The position numbers and the translations under genes were made by a program. DNA of 64,000 nucleotides from Rhizobium terrae (GTDB taxonomy: Bacteria > Pseudomonadota > Alphaproteobacteria > Rhizobiales > Rhizobiaceae). The DNA lies in assembly GCF_003425685.1 (NCBI RefSeq), contig NZ_QJKM01000003.1, positions 1 to 64,000 on the forward strand, read 5' to 3'. Positions 33,771 to 43,017 of this stretch are shown here, one piece after another (position 1 is the stretch's first letter; every line of letters starts with the position of its first letter). The notes under the pieces were generated by a model that was not told where the DNA came from, did no database searches, and worked only from the letters and a program-made list of their open reading frames with translations.

Positions 33771-34469
33771 TTACGAGGCATCACGGTCCATGATCGCCAG
33801 CCGCGCCTCGGAAAAATACTGGCGGCGGGCGAGCACGAAGATGACGAAGACGGTCATCGCCATGAACATATAGGGCCCGGCGAACCAGCCGAGATAGCCG
33901 ACCGACAAAAAGAGGGCCCTGAGCCCGGCGTTGAAATGCTTGGCGGCGATGGTGTTCATGCGCACCACCTGATCGGCCGCCCGTTCCGCAGCTGCGCGGT
34001 CGACATTCGTCTCGTGCATCATCGGCAAGGCGCCGAACAGAATGGTGCAGTAGTTGAAGAGGCGATAGGACCAGCCGAACTTGAAGAAGGCATAACCGAA
34101 CAGGAAGGTGAGGCCGGCCACCTTGATCTCGAAAGCGGTTCGTCCGCCATAGGCGACCATGGGCAGGTTGCCGAATACCGCTTCCACCTTGTCGGTGGCG
34201 CCCAGCAGCGCGAAGCAGCCGCCGATCGCGAAGATCGAGGTGGAAGCGAAGAATGCCGTACCGTTCTGCAGACCCGCCATGATCTGGGTGTCGATCATCT
34301 TCAGGTCACGCCGGAGCGAATTGTAGATCCAGGACTTGCGGCGCTCGGCCATGGCCCGGTTCAGGCTGGCGCGCGGGAAAATCCAGGATCCCGAACCGGC
34401 CGTGACCCAGGAATAACCCGACCAGAGCAGGGCGAAGAGAGCAAGCGCGATATAGTCGGCGATCGTCAT
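33771..34469 (-). CDS. DUF599 membrane protein
   Basis: The 232-residue protein has four to five TM helices (IADYIALALFALLWSGYSWV, GLTFLFGYAFFKFGWSYRLFNYCTILFGALP and YLGWFAGPYMFMAMTVFVIFVLARRQYFS). DUF599 proteins are of unknown function; the family pattern includes RRDLKMIDTQIMAGLQNGTAFFASTSIFAIGG. GGTGAG precedes the ATG at 34469. It precedes the acyltransferase-like gene in a likely two-gene operon. Confidence 0.87.
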   Translation of the reverse strand: MTIADYIALALFALLWSGYSWVTAGSGSWIFPRASLNRAMAERRKSWIYNSLRRDLKMIDTQIMAGLQNGTAFFASTSIFAIGGCFALLGATDKVEAVFGNLPMVAYGGRTAFEIKVAGLTFLFGYAFFKFGWSYRLFNYCTILFGALPMMHETNVDRAAAERAADQVVRMNTIAAKHFNAGLRALFLSVGYLGWFAGPYMFMAMTVFVIFVLARRQYFSEARLAIMDRDAS

Positions 34470-34726
34470 GGGTCTCACCGGGACTCAAGGGGTCGATATT
34501 CCAGTTCGTCATGCTTTGTTTCGCGCGCGTCGGCAAGCCTCAGGGCAAAAGCACGGAACCCTATCGCCCCCGAAGGCATTGGAAGAATGACAGACCTGTG
34601 GCTTTGTCGCGGTTTGCGCCACGTTTTCGCCACTTTCCGCATTGCGGACGCGGGCGCTTTTTAATAGACCATTGCCATACGATCCTTCGAGGACGTCATC
34701 CGATGCGCGAAGAACCTGGAGACCAC

Positions 34727-34828
34727 ATGGACGAGACGGCACAGAAATCTTGCTGGGGCGTGACCTTCAAGGCGCTGGTAGGATTTGCGGGCGCGCTTGC
34801 CCTTGCCTATCTTTTCGGCGCGATCTGA
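34727..34828 (+). CDS. Small membrane peptide, 33 aa
   Basis: The frame encodes MDETAQKSCWGVTFKALVGF followed by AGALALAYLFGAI. The second half is one TM helix preceded by a short polar N terminus. GGAG lies five bases before the ATG; an upstream in-frame ATG at 34703 would add eight residues. It is isolated between the DUF599 gene and sdaA. Conservation is needed to confirm it. Confidence 0.45.
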   Translation: MDETAQKSCWGVTFKALVGFAGALALAYLFGAI

Positions 34829-34993
34829 TTTTTCAGGTCGAAACCCCTATTTCGAAATCGGCGTGGCATTCAGTCCGCGCCGTTTCTATGTAAGGCTGGT
34901 GTCGCTGGCATCACAATCGATGTCGGGCAGCCGCCTGAGCGTTGCAGCGGCGCGGCATAGATTTCGCCATTATCGTTCGTCGCGTGGGTTTTC

Positions 34994-36394
34994 ATGTTTC
35001 TCTCCGTCTTCGACGTCTTCAAGATCGGTATCGGGCCTTCGAGCTCTCATACGATGGGACCGATGTCGGCCGCCAACCGCTTCCTGGACCTCATCTTGTC
35101 CAACGAGTGGCCGCGGCCGGTGGGCGCGCATGTGACGGCGTTGAAGGTGAGCCTGCACGGATCGCTTGCCTTTACCGGCATCGGACACGGAACGGGCAGG
35201 GCGGTGATCCTCGGCCTGATGGGTGAGGAACCGGCCAAAGTCGATCCGGACCGGATGGACGAAATCATCGCCGAGGTGGAGCGGACAGGCCGCGTGACGC
35301 CGGCCGGGCATCCGGCCTACGAATTCCAGCCGAAGACCGACCTGATCTTCGACAAGAAGCAGCCGTTGCCGGGCCATGCCAACGGCATGAGTTTTTCCGC
35401 GCTCGACCGCGACGGCCGGCTGCTCCTGAGGCGCATATATTATTCGATCGGCGGCGGTTTCGTGGTGACGGATACCGAACTGGAGGCGATGCGCACGGCA
35501 AAGAAGGCCTCTTCGGATGTCCGCGTGCCCTATCCCTTCGCCTCCGCCAAGCAGATGCTCGACATGGCGCGCGGCTCCGGTCTGACGATCGCCCAGATGA
35601 AGCGGGCGAATGAAGAGACCAAGATGAGCGCCGCCGACCTCGATGCCGGTCTCGACCGCATCTGGGAGGCGATGAAAAGCTGTATTGATCGCGGCCTGAA
35701 GGTTGATGGCATCATGCCCGGAGGCCTGAAGGTGAAGCGCCGGGCGCGCGCCATCCATGACAAGCTGAACGAGGAGTGGCGCAGCAACCGGCTGAACCCG
35801 CTGCTCGCCAACGACTGGCTCTCCGTCTACGCCATGGCCGTCAACGAGGAGAATGCCGGCGGCGGGCGCGTCGTGACGGCACCGACCAACGGGGCCGCCG
35901 GCGTCATTCCGGCGACGGTTCGGTATTACCTGCATTTCCATGAGGATGCGACGCAGGAGGATATCAGGACCTTCTTGCTGACAGCGGCCGCGGTCGGCGG
36001 CATCATCAAGCACAATGCCTCGATCTCCGGTGCGGAGGTCGGCTGTCAGGGCGAGGTGGGATCGGCGGCCGCGATGGCGGCGGCGGGCCTTGCCGCCGTG
36101 ATGGGCGGTTCGCCGGAACAGATCGAAAATGCCGCCGAGATCGCGCTCGAACACCATCTCGGCATGACCTGCGATCCCGTCGCGGGCCTCGTGCAGGTTC
36201 CCTGTATCGAGCGCAACGCGCTGGGCGCGGTGAAGGCGGTGACCGCGGCCTCGCTTGCCATCAAGGGCGACGGCACGCATTTCGTGCCGCTCGACGCCTG
36301 TATCGAGACCATGCGCCAGACCGGCAACGACATGAGCGAGAAATACAAGGAAACCTCGACGGGCGGGCTTGCCGTCAATGTCGTCGAGTGCTGA
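34994..36394 (+). CDS. sdaA: L-serine ammonia-lyase
   Basis: The 466-residue iron-sulfur enzyme deaminates L-serine to pyruvate. It is the single-chain form: an N-terminal beta domain ([23 protein letters not shown]) and a catalytic alpha domain ([76 protein letters not shown]). Cys residues in GCQG, TCDP and VPCIE are the cluster ligands. It links to the glycine-cleavage operon through one-carbon/serine metabolism, although the genes are 23 kb apart. Confidence 0.95.
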   Translation: MFLSVFDVFKIGIGPSSSHTMGPMSAANRFLDLILSNEWPRPVGAHVTALKVSLHGSLAFTGIGHGTGRAVILGLMGEEPAKVDPDRMDEIIAEVERTGRVTPAGHPAYEFQPKTDLIFDKKQPLPGHANGMSFSALDRDGRLLLRRIYYSIGGGFVVTDTELEAMRTAKKASSDVRVPYPFASAKQMLDMARGSGLTIAQMKRANEETKMSAADLDAGLDRIWEAMKSCIDRGLKVDGIMPGGLKVKRRARAIHDKLNEEWRSNRLNPLLANDWLSVYAMAVNEENAGGGRVVTAPTNGAAGVIPATVRYYLHFHEDATQEDIRTFLLTAAAVGGIIKHNASISGAEVGCQGEVGSAAAMAAAGLAAVMGGSPEQIENAAEIALEHHLGMTCDPVAGLVQVPCIERNALGAVKAVTAASLAIKGDGTHFVPLDACIETMRQTGNDMSEKYKETSTGGLAVNVVEC

Positions 36395-36521
36395 GCTTAT
36401 TTGGAGCGCCGCATCTTGCCTTTCCGAAAATCGATCTCGGTTTTGAGGCCGATGCCGTCGCCGCTGTGGAGGGAGACCGCCGAGACTTGACCTTCAGCGT
36501 CGATGGGTCTTCAAAGAGCAC

Positions 36522-36959
36522 ATGTCTCTTCATCTGATAAAGCTCTGCGTCGGCGCGGATTCGATCCAGGATCTCCGGGAATGGGTCGCGGAACGCTCCC
36601 TCAATGCGATTGCGGCCGGCCTCGATCCGCACAGCGTGCATACCACCCGCATGGTGCCGAAACGGGTGGACGAACTTCTCGATAACGGTTCGCTCTACTG
36701 GGTGATCAAAGGGCAGGTCATGGCCCGCCAGAAGCTCCTCAACATCGAGACGTTCACCGGCGGCGACGGCATCCAGCGCTGCCACCTCATCCTTGGCCCG
36801 GAGGTCATCGAAACAGCGCCGCAGCCGAAGCGGCCGTTCCAAGGCTGGCGGTATCTCAAAAGCGAGGAAGCGCCGCGCGACCTCGGCAAACTGGGCGAGG
36901 ACATTGCGGCGCTTCCCGAAGAACTTCGGCGGGAACTCGCCGAACTCGGTCTGCTTTAG
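36522..36959 (+). CDS. DUF1489 family protein
   Basis: The 145-residue protein starts MSLHLIKLCVGADSIQDLREWV and contains HTTRMVPKRVDELLDNGSLYWVIKGQVMARQKLL and RPFQGWRYLKSEEAPRDL, the pattern of DUF1489, an alphaproteobacterial family of unknown function. An opposite-strand frame of similar length (36375-36842) is a shadow. It lies 127 bases after sdaA. Confidence 0.9.
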   Translation: MSLHLIKLCVGADSIQDLREWVAERSLNAIAAGLDPHSVHTTRMVPKRVDELLDNGSLYWVIKGQVMARQKLLNIETFTGGDGIQRCHLILGPEVIETAPQPKRPFQGWRYLKSEEAPRDLGKLGEDIAALPEELRRELAELGLL

Positions 36960-36985
36960 GCGAATTCGGCCCTCACCGGCCGAAC

Positions 36986-37255
36986 TCAGCGGAGCTTGAG
37001 GCGGACCGGCGTACGACCGGAGCGGGCGCCGATATGCAGGTGAATACCGGCTTCCGGCTGGGAATGCCGCCAGGCACGGGCGCCGTGGCTGAGCAGCATG
37101 GCGACAAGATCGCGGGTCTTTTCCTTCGAACGGCCAAGACCGATGCCCGCGAGGCGCATGGCCGCTTCGTGAAGCGGATTGAGGGCGATGCCCTTGGCCC
37201 GGCTTTTCGATGCGGTACCAAAGACAAACTCGGCGCTGTTTTCATTCACTCCCAT
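36986..37255 (-). CDS. Hypothetical protein, 89 aa
   Basis: The basic protein begins MGVNENSAEFVFGTASKSRAKGIALNPLHEAAMRLAGIGLGRSKEKTRDLVAMLLSHG and ends in an Arg-rich tail (SGRTPVRLKLR). It has no TM helix. I do not recognise the family. The high positive charge suggests nucleic-acid or ribosome contact, but that is only a guess. The start lacks a strong ribosome site. Confidence 0.55.
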   Translation of the reverse strand: MGVNENSAEFVFGTASKSRAKGIALNPLHEAAMRLAGIGLGRSKEKTRDLVAMLLSHGARAWRHSQPEAGIHLHIGARSGRTPVRLKLR

Positions 37256-37339
37256 AGGAAACCCCGTATACGCGTTACTCTCGAGATTCCACCGCGCCGC
37301 CCATGTCGGCGCGGGCATTTCCTTGTCCGTCCGCGCCGC

Positions 37340-38881
37340 TCACTGGAGCGAAGCCCAGCAGCTGATGCCCTTTTTCTTCAGGACATTGCAGGCGTCGACT
37401 GCCGTCTTCTGGTCTTCGAAACCGCCGAAGCGGGCGCGGTAGATCTGTTCGCCGTTATTGGTATAGGCGACAGTGAAGGGTTTGGCGGAACGCAATACCT
37501 TGCCGCCTTTATCCTGCGCATTCTGCAGGATATCCTGAGCCATCTTCTGGTCCGGGGACGCGCCGATCTGGATCACCCAGCCGGCCGGAACAGACTTGGT
37601 TTCCTTGACGTTCGCCTTTGTCGAGGCCGTCGTGACGGCGTCGACGGTCTGCTTGACCGGGCGAATTGCAGCCACCTCCTCGCGGCGTTCCGGGATATAT
37701 TCCGGAGCCGGCGTCGGGACGGCGCTTGCCATGGCGCTGTTCATGACCTGGCTGATGACCTTCTTCTGCTCCGGCTCGGCCGCATAAGCGGACGCCGCAG
37801 CGGGAGCGATGGAGGCAGGCTGCTCATTGTAGCGGGCACCCGGCAGCGGGCCGGCCGGCGGCAGGTCGAGCGCTGCCATCTGGCGCGCGTCGGACTGCGT
37901 GGCAGTTACGGCCGGAGCCATTCTTACAGGCGCCGCGGGAGCGGCAGCGGCGACCGCCGGAGACGGAGCCGCCTGGGCGATCAGGTTGGAATTGCCGCTG
38001 CGGGAAGCCTGCGGCAGATATTCCGCGACCAGCTTGCGCATGGTGGCGTCACGGGCGGCGCTGGAGCGACCGCCAAGCACGACTGCGACGATCGAACGGC
38101 CGTCGAGCTGTGCCGAGGTCGCAAGATTGCTGCCTGCCGCGCGAGTATAACCGGTCTTGATGCCGTCGACGCCCTTCACGGTGCCGACAAGGCGATTGTG
38201 GTTGCCGATCGTCTGCCTGCCGAAATTGAAGCTGCGGATGCCGAAATAACCGTAATACTGCGGGAAATGCTGACGCAGTGCCATGCCGAGGCGGGCCTGG
38301 TCGCGCGCCGTCGTCATCTGTGCGGTGTTCGGCAGGCCGTGAGCATTGCGGTAGGTGGTGCGCGTCATGCCGAGCGCACGCGCCTTGCCGGTCATCATCT
38401 GGCCGAAACGCTCCTCGGAGCCTCCGAGGAATTCGCCCAGCGCGGTTGCGATGTCATTTGCCGAACGAGTCACGAGGGCGCGGATCGCCTGATCGACCGT
38501 CACCGCTCCGCCGGCGCGGACGCCGAGCTTGGAGGGGGGCTCGGAAGCGGCGTTGGCCGAAACCGGAACCTGCGTCTCGAGACTGATGCGGCCAGCCTCA
38601 AGCGCTTCGAATGTGAGATAGAGCGTCATCATCTTGGTGAGCGATGCGGGATAACGCAGGCCATCCGGATCTTCCGAATAAAGAACCTTGCCGGTCTTGG
38701 CATCGACGACGATGCCGGCGTATTTTGGCGCGGCCTCCGCATGGGTGGAGGCAAAGACCGAAACGGCCAGAACCAAGGTGAAAATATACCCGAGAAACCG
38801 TCCCGGAACCGTTACACCATCCTTGGGGAAGGAGGCGGAGAACATTGTTTTCGACACTGCCGCACTCATCGCTTGCATCAT
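37340..38881 (-). CDS. D-alanyl-D-alanine carboxypeptidase with C-terminal SPOR domain
   Basis: The 513-residue exported protein trims pentapeptide side chains of peptidoglycan. A signal segment is at about 30-50 (YIFTLVLAVSVFASTHAEA). The S11 serine-peptidase motifs are SLTKMM (SxxK), TRSANDIA (SxN) and GIKTGYT (KTG). A long Ala/Pro linker follows, then a SPOR domain at about 430-513 (GWVIQIGASPDQKMAQDILQNAQDKGG), which binds denuded glycan at the division site. This architecture is typical of rhizobial DacC/DacF-like enzymes. A Met five codons in is an alternative start. Confidence 0.93.
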   Translation of the reverse strand: MMQAMSAAVSKTMFSASFPKDGVTVPGRFLGYIFTLVLAVSVFASTHAEAAPKYAGIVVDAKTGKVLYSEDPDGLRYPASLTKMMTLYLTFEALEAGRISLETQVPVSANAASEPPSKLGVRAGGAVTVDQAIRALVTRSANDIATALGEFLGGSEERFGQMMTGKARALGMTRTTYRNAHGLPNTAQMTTARDQARLGMALRQHFPQYYGYFGIRSFNFGRQTIGNHNRLVGTVKGVDGIKTGYTRAAGSNLATSAQLDGRSIVAVVLGGRSSAARDATMRKLVAEYLPQASRSGNSNLIAQAAPSPAVAAAAPAAPVRMAPAVTATQSDARQMAALDLPPAGPLPGARYNEQPASIAPAAASAYAAEPEQKKVISQVMNSAMASAVPTPAPEYIPERREEVAAIRPVKQTVDAVTTASTKANVKETKSVPAGWVIQIGASPDQKMAQDILQNAQDKGGKVLRSAKPFTVAYTNNGEQIYRARFGGFEDQKTAVDACNVLKKKGISCWASLQ

Positions 38882-39020
38882 ATTAGCACGTCCGGACGCA
38901 CCCCCGTCACGGCCGTTGCCAAAACCTTAGGGGAATAGCGTTACCAAGAGGTTTATGATGAACGGCAACCTACCTCGATGTGCCGCATTTTAGTCATCAT
39001 CCGCCCGTCCGTGGCGCCGC

Positions 39021-39755
39021 CTACCGGGCGAGCCGGGTTTCGACAAAGGATCGAACTGCGGCATCAATATGTTGCCAGTCACCCAAAAGCGTGCTGGAGA
39101 ACCGATAGAGGACGGACAGGTCCTGGCCGACATGGATATCGCGCTGGCAGTCACCGCTCGTCGGCCGCTCCCCTTCGCCCGGCAGCAGGCAGCGGACGAC
39201 ATAATCCGGCCCGCCGGGCCGCGGCGCCGTGAGAACCACCTCGCTGCCGTAACCCGAATCCGCTTGCAGGCGATGGAGCGTCAGCCCGAAATTCACCTCC
39301 TGCGGAGCGCCTTCGAACAGTTTCGAATAGATGGGATCGAGACGGCCCGACATATCGCGCGACATGGTGCTCTGCGACAATTGCAGGAAAACCAGCGAGG
39401 ACGATTGCGCGACATCGTCGAAGCGGGAGCGCAAATCCGGCTCGTAGCCCTTGAGTTCCGGCCAGGTGAGGTAGAGATCGACGCGCTCCGCGCTGCCGTT
39501 CAGGCGCTGATCGCGAAAGCGGATGGTGTTGGCGGCGAGATCGAGCGTGTCCTGGCCGATCCGGATTGAAAACTGTTCGGTACTGTCGGTGTGGCCGGCA
39601 AGCGCGATCCGTTCCCCGAACCAGCGGCCGGCGATACCGATCGCCGCCGTGAGAAGCGCAAGCACCGTGATGACCGCCGTCAGCCGATAGAGAAACCGGT
39701 TGGAAATCAGCGGCGCTTCTTCGGCGGCCTGAAGGATTGGGGCTGGACCTGCCAT
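39021..39755 (-). CDS. Hypothetical inner-membrane protein, 244 aa
   Basis: One TM helix near residues 20-42 (LTAVITVLALLTAAIGIAGRWF) precedes a periplasmic domain with FSIRIGQDTLDLAANTIRF and VDLYLTWPELKGYEPDLRSRFDD. The C terminus contains two Cys in RCLLPGEGERPTSGDCQRDI that may form a disulfide. The pattern is that of a conserved rhizobial envelope protein of unknown function. Start MAGPAPILQAAEEAPLISNR is chosen over a Met 18 codons upstream. Confidence 0.75.
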   Translation of the reverse strand: MAGPAPILQAAEEAPLISNRFLYRLTAVITVLALLTAAIGIAGRWFGERIALAGHTDSTEQFSIRIGQDTLDLAANTIRFRDQRLNGSAERVDLYLTWPELKGYEPDLRSRFDDVAQSSSLVFLQLSQSTMSRDMSGRLDPIYSKLFEGAPQEVNFGLTLHRLQADSGYGSEVVLTAPRPGGPDYVVRCLLPGEGERPTSGDCQRDIHVGQDLSVLYRFSSTLLGDWQHIDAAVRSFVETRLAR

Positions 39756-39914
39756 GACACGCGCTCCATGTTCAGCATCTGCGAGATTCGCCGTGCGTCG
39801 GGAAGACAACGGATACGGAACGCGCCGGAGCGAAGCGGCAATGAGTCTGGCGGCTTAGCGTTAACTTTTGGTAAACGAAATTGAGTGGCAAGTCGGCGAC
39901 GGAGGGAGGACGAC

Positions 39915-40283
39915 GTGCAGCTTTTCCATGGAATCAACGTGGTATCGATTTCGGTCACCGATCTTGGGGGGGCGCGGCTCTTCTACGGCGAGACGCTGGG
40001 GCTCGGAACCCCGCTCTACGACCTGCCGGAGGCGGGCTGGATCGAGTTTTCGACCGGGGCGGGCGGAGCCAACCTTTCGGTGACGCTTGCCGGAGCGGAA
40101 TGGCAACCCTCCACCGGCACGACCGTGGTCCTCAATGTCGACGACTGCCATGCGGCGGTCGATGAGCTCAGATGCCGGGGCGTTGCCTGTGGCGAGCCCG
40201 TCGTGTTCGACGGGCATGTCGTGTATGCGAGCTTTCACGATCCGTTCGGAAACCGACTGCAGATGTGCGGCCCCGCAGCCTGA
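39915..40283 (+). CDS. VOC-family (glyoxalase-like) protein
   Basis: The 122-residue protein has one vicinal-oxygen-chelate fold: GINVVSISVTDLGGARLFYGETLGL at the N terminus and VVYASFHDPFGNRLQMCG at the C terminus. Metal-site residues typical of the fold (His near the start, Glu near the end) are only partly recognisable, so substrate and activity are unknown. A GTG start is preferred since AGGA and GGAGG lie just upstream. Confidence 0.83.
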   Translation: MQLFHGINVVSISVTDLGGARLFYGETLGLGTPLYDLPEAGWIEFSTGAGGANLSVTLAGAEWQPSTGTTVVLNVDDCHAAVDELRCRGVACGEPVVFDGHVVYASFHDPFGNRLQMCGPAA

Positions 40284-40335
40284 TCGCGGCCGCGGCGAGC
40301 AGGATCGCGGCCGTCTGCCGTTGAACTGACGGGCC

Positions 40336-40947
40336 TTACTGGCCGACCGAGCCGACGGCGGCGGCGCGGCCGTCCTGAAGCTTGACCCAGCGGGCGGGAT
40401 CGTCGTTCGCCTGACGCTTCAGGTAGGTGTATTCCGTATCGGTCCAGAGGAGCACTTTGTTGCGCATATTGTCGAGGACGAAGTCGCCGCGATCGGTGCG
40501 GACCGTGAGGACGGCATGGCCTTCGCCATTCGGCTGAAGCACGACGGTGATCAGCAGGTCGGACGGATCAAAACCCTTCTTCATCAGCATCTTGCGCTTC
40601 AGGAGCACGAAGTCCTCGCAATCGCCGACGGTGCGCGGATAGGCCCAGCGCTCTTCGACGCCGTAGATTTCCTGATCGGTCATCGGCGTGATCGAGGAAT
40701 TGACCGTGTAGTTGATGTCGAGCATCGTACGCCACTTGTCCTCGGTGAGGCTCATCGGGCCAGCATCCTTATAGGTCGCGACGCATTCGCTCGTATAAGT
40801 CTTGCAGAATTCGTAATGGCCGATCGGCGGATTGGCCTGGCCGATGATGCGCATCGCACCGGCCGGCATGGCCGAGGATTGTCCGGCGGAAAAGATCGTC
40901 ATGAAGGCAGTGATGGCGGCGAGGCCCAGTCCCTTGCGGTATTTCAT
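40336..40947 (-). CDS. Transglutaminase-like cysteine peptidase (BTLCP, C93)
   Basis: The 203-residue protein has a signal peptide (MKYRKGLGLAAITAFMTIFSAGQSSA) and a papain-like fold with catalytic Cys in TVGDCEDFVLLKRKML, His in NGEGHAVLTVRTDRGDFVLDN, and the Asp of LDN. BTLCP proteins are periplasmic and often linked to type I secretion and cyclic-di-GMP systems (LapG relatives). No LapD-like gene is next to it. The TM/EAL protein at 14683 is distant. Confidence 0.9.
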   Translation of the reverse strand: MKYRKGLGLAAITAFMTIFSAGQSSAMPAGAMRIIGQANPPIGHYEFCKTYTSECVATYKDAGPMSLTEDKWRTMLDINYTVNSSITPMTDQEIYGVEERWAYPRTVGDCEDFVLLKRKMLMKKGFDPSDLLITVVLQPNGEGHAVLTVRTDRGDFVLDNMRNKVLLWTDTEYTYLKRQANDDPARWVKLQDGRAAAVGSVGQ

Positions 40948-41312
40948 TTTTTTGTCTCCCCGTTATGGGAAGAACACTGCCACAGAGGACTTGAGCGACC
41001 GCAAAATCTCGCAGTAAAATCAATCTCTTATTTGAATTCAATTCATCTAAAATATGGCTCAAATACGCCTCGAAGTTTCTTCAATTCCAAGGCGAATTCG
41101 TCGAAAATTTTCATAAAATGCATACTATCCCCCGTGCCTCTAGGCGCCGGATTTCGTTATCCTATTGTTAGTAAAGGCTTTTCTCTTGCAGTCGAGATGA
41201 TGCCTCAAGGGCCTGAATACCAGCGCTTCGCGGGCATCCGTCTCACGTGACACTGCGGCGCGGACATCGAACTCTGCCAGGGAGGCGGGTCAGGAGGGCT
41301 TTTGCGGGTCTA
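40948..41312. other. AT-rich intergenic region, no gene seen
   Basis: The stretch from about 41000 to 41180 is clearly lower in GC than the rest of the window (for example TTTGAATTCAATTCATC) and probably carries the promoter of the peptidase gene on the minus strand. No frame with protein character was found. From 41190 the composition returns to normal. Confidence 0.5.
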
Positions 41313-41401
41313 GGTCGCCCTGAAAAAAAGTGCCGAAAGGGGACAAATTTTTCGAAAAAGTTCATTTCGGCACATATCATCCGGTGTGGGCGACCCTTTT
41401 T
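41313..41401. ncRNA. Nested-stem element: bidirectional terminator or small RNA
   Basis: An 8-bp outer stem (GGTCGCCC at 41313-41320, GGGCGACC at 41388-41395) is followed on the plus strand by CTTTTT. It encloses a 9-bp perfect stem (GTGCCGAAA 41330-41338, TTTCGGCAC 41365-41373), inside which TTTTTCGAAAAA is itself palindromic. On the minus strand the 9-bp stem is followed by seven T, so it can terminate the PilZ gene. On the plus strand the whole shape looks like a small RNA with its own terminator. Confidence 0.55.
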
Positions 41402-41513
41402 GCGGATGGAATCGGGAATAGGGAGGTCCTACGGCGATGCAGACAGCGCCTGACGGAGGCACGCAGCCATCAGAGTTCCTACGCCATGATGGCGGTCGCA
41501 ATTCGGGATGTGA

Positions 41514-42125
41514 TTAGAGAAATTCTCTCAGCGTCTCGCGCGACTGGACCGAGCCGAACTCGATCGCCACGCCTTCCATGAAGTGGCGGACGACGCGGCC
41601 GCGCATGTTGCCGAGCCGGACCGGCGTGCCGAGCGCCGGGCGGATATCGATATCGATCGCCGCGCCGGAAAGCGAAAGGTCCATGATGCGGCATGCATAA
41701 CGCCGGCCGTCATCGAGGGTGATCTCGGAGCGCGTGTTGCGCGGTGCAAGGCGATCGTGACGGCGGTCTTCGGGCAGGCCGAGTTCGTGCTTGTTGGCGA
41801 TCCAGGTCAGCTGTGCGGCGAGTTTTTCGCGTTTGCGGTCCGTCGCGTTGATCGACATGACGAACCCATCCTCGGAGAGGCTGACGACGGTACCCTCCAG
41901 GCGGCCTATGTGGTCGAGATAGGCGATCACGCGCTCGCCCATGCGAGGGCGGCCGACACAGGTGAAGCTGACATCGCCCGGCGACATGTCCACCGTCGTG
42001 CAGGGAAACTCCTCATGGGTCGCCAGCATCAGTCTTCCACCGATATTGACCGACACCCGCTGGAATGCCCGCTGGGCGGGCATGGCCTGAGATGACGGAG
42101 CAGATGCCGGCTGGAATGAATACAT
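41514..42125 (-). CDS. Double PilZ-domain protein
   Basis: The 203-residue protein has two PilZ-like domains. The first (about 20-100) has QRAFQRVSVNIGGRLML and TTVDMSPGDVSF. The second (about 120-195) has RRHDRLAPRNTRSEITL and MDLSLSGAAIDIDI, which keeps an RxxxR-like element and the D/NxSxxG motif. PilZ domains bind c-di-GMP; the second looks more canonical. It may act as an effector of the c-di-GMP pool that the EAL enzyme at 14683 degrades. Confidence 0.87.
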   Translation of the reverse strand: MYSFQPASAPSSQAMPAQRAFQRVSVNIGGRLMLATHEEFPCTTVDMSPGDVSFTCVGRPRMGERVIAYLDHIGRLEGTVVSLSEDGFVMSINATDRKREKLAAQLTWIANKHELGLPEDRRHDRLAPRNTRSEITLDDGRRYACRIMDLSLSGAAIDIDIRPALGTPVRLGNMRGRVVRHFMEGVAIEFGSVQSRETLREFL

Positions 42126-42211
42126 GTGAGAAGCTTTTCTCTTCGAGCGGTCTATCTTTGTGATAACGCTTCGCGGTTAACAGAAGGTTTGAACACCTTC
42201 CCGGCTACCGG

Positions 42212-42808
42212 TCAGGATGCCCGGCCAGAAGAGGACTGGCGCCCCGGCAGCAGGCGCCGCAGGGCGTCAGGAATGCTGCGGCGATCGCCGGTAACGGGGA
42301 CGCCGAAATGCGATGCGGCGCCGGTGAGAAAGGTCCAGTCTTCGAGGGCAAGTCCGACAAGGGGTCTGTGGGTGGCCGAAAATCTCTCCTCGCAAGGCAG
42401 AAGGGCACCGAGCACGCGATCACAGGCATCGACTTCCGTCGACCGGACGGGCATCAGCAGCATCTCATAGGGGTGTTGCGTGTCCCCATTCGATGCAAGC
42501 ACGTCGAGAAGTGCCGGCTTTTCGTACAGAATGACATGTCGGGCAATTTCGGCCGGGCGGTGCTGATCGCCGTCGGTCCATACCGTCGCAAAGGGGGCGC
42601 TGCGGAATTCGCGATTGAACAGGTCGCAGATTCGCGTGCCGGCCAGCCGAAAGGCGAGAACGCCTTGGGTGTCGTTTGCGATGATGAAGAGGTGCGGCAG
42701 GAGATGGCGCAGAGCCGTGGGATCGATTTCGGTACGCAGCGGCGCGGCATGGTCACCCTTGATATTGATCCAATAGTCAAAGATTGCCCGGCTTGCCTGG
42801 TTTCGCAT
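42212..42808 (-). CDS. PAS_5 domain protein
   Basis: The 198-residue protein has the PAS_5 pattern: IFDYWINIKGDHAAPLRTEIDPTALRHLLPHLFIIA, LAFRLAGTRICDLFNREFR, and LLMPVRSTEVDACDRVLGALLPCEE. These alphaproteobacterial proteins contain a PAS-like fold and no output domain. The ligand is unknown. It is downstream of no other gene on this strand and converges with nothing obvious; the PilZ gene follows 86 bases on. Confidence 0.87.
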   Translation of the reverse strand: MRNQASRAIFDYWINIKGDHAAPLRTEIDPTALRHLLPHLFIIANDTQGVLAFRLAGTRICDLFNREFRSAPFATVWTDGDQHRPAEIARHVILYEKPALLDVLASNGDTQHPYEMLLMPVRSTEVDACDRVLGALLPCEERFSATHRPLVGLALEDWTFLTGAASHFGVPVTGDRRSIPDALRRLLPGRQSSSGRAS

Positions 42809-43017
42809 TCGTCACCACCTGTCACATTTCGATGCAGATCGTGCGTCATGCCCGACCGTTTTCCCATCTGGAGCGAAATTCGTGCCACGGAGGGAGGGCC
42901 AAGGTTAACGCGGCGTAAACCGCGGCGCCGCGAACGGGCAGCGCTTTCCTTTGACGGGTCGCTCCTATATGCCTGTCGCTATACTCGGGCGAAAAGACAG
43001 ACTGGCCGGCGAAAGAC

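Noticed and set aside
36375..36842. 155-codon minus-strand frame over the DUF1489 gene
   Set aside because: The plus-strand frame has family motifs (HTTRMVPKRVDELL, GWRYLKSEEAPRDL); the minus frame has none.
37034..38938. 634-codon plus-strand frame antisense to the D,D-carboxypeptidase gene
   Set aside because: Rich in Arg/His/Gly shadows with no domain. The minus-strand gene has all active-site motifs and a SPOR domain.
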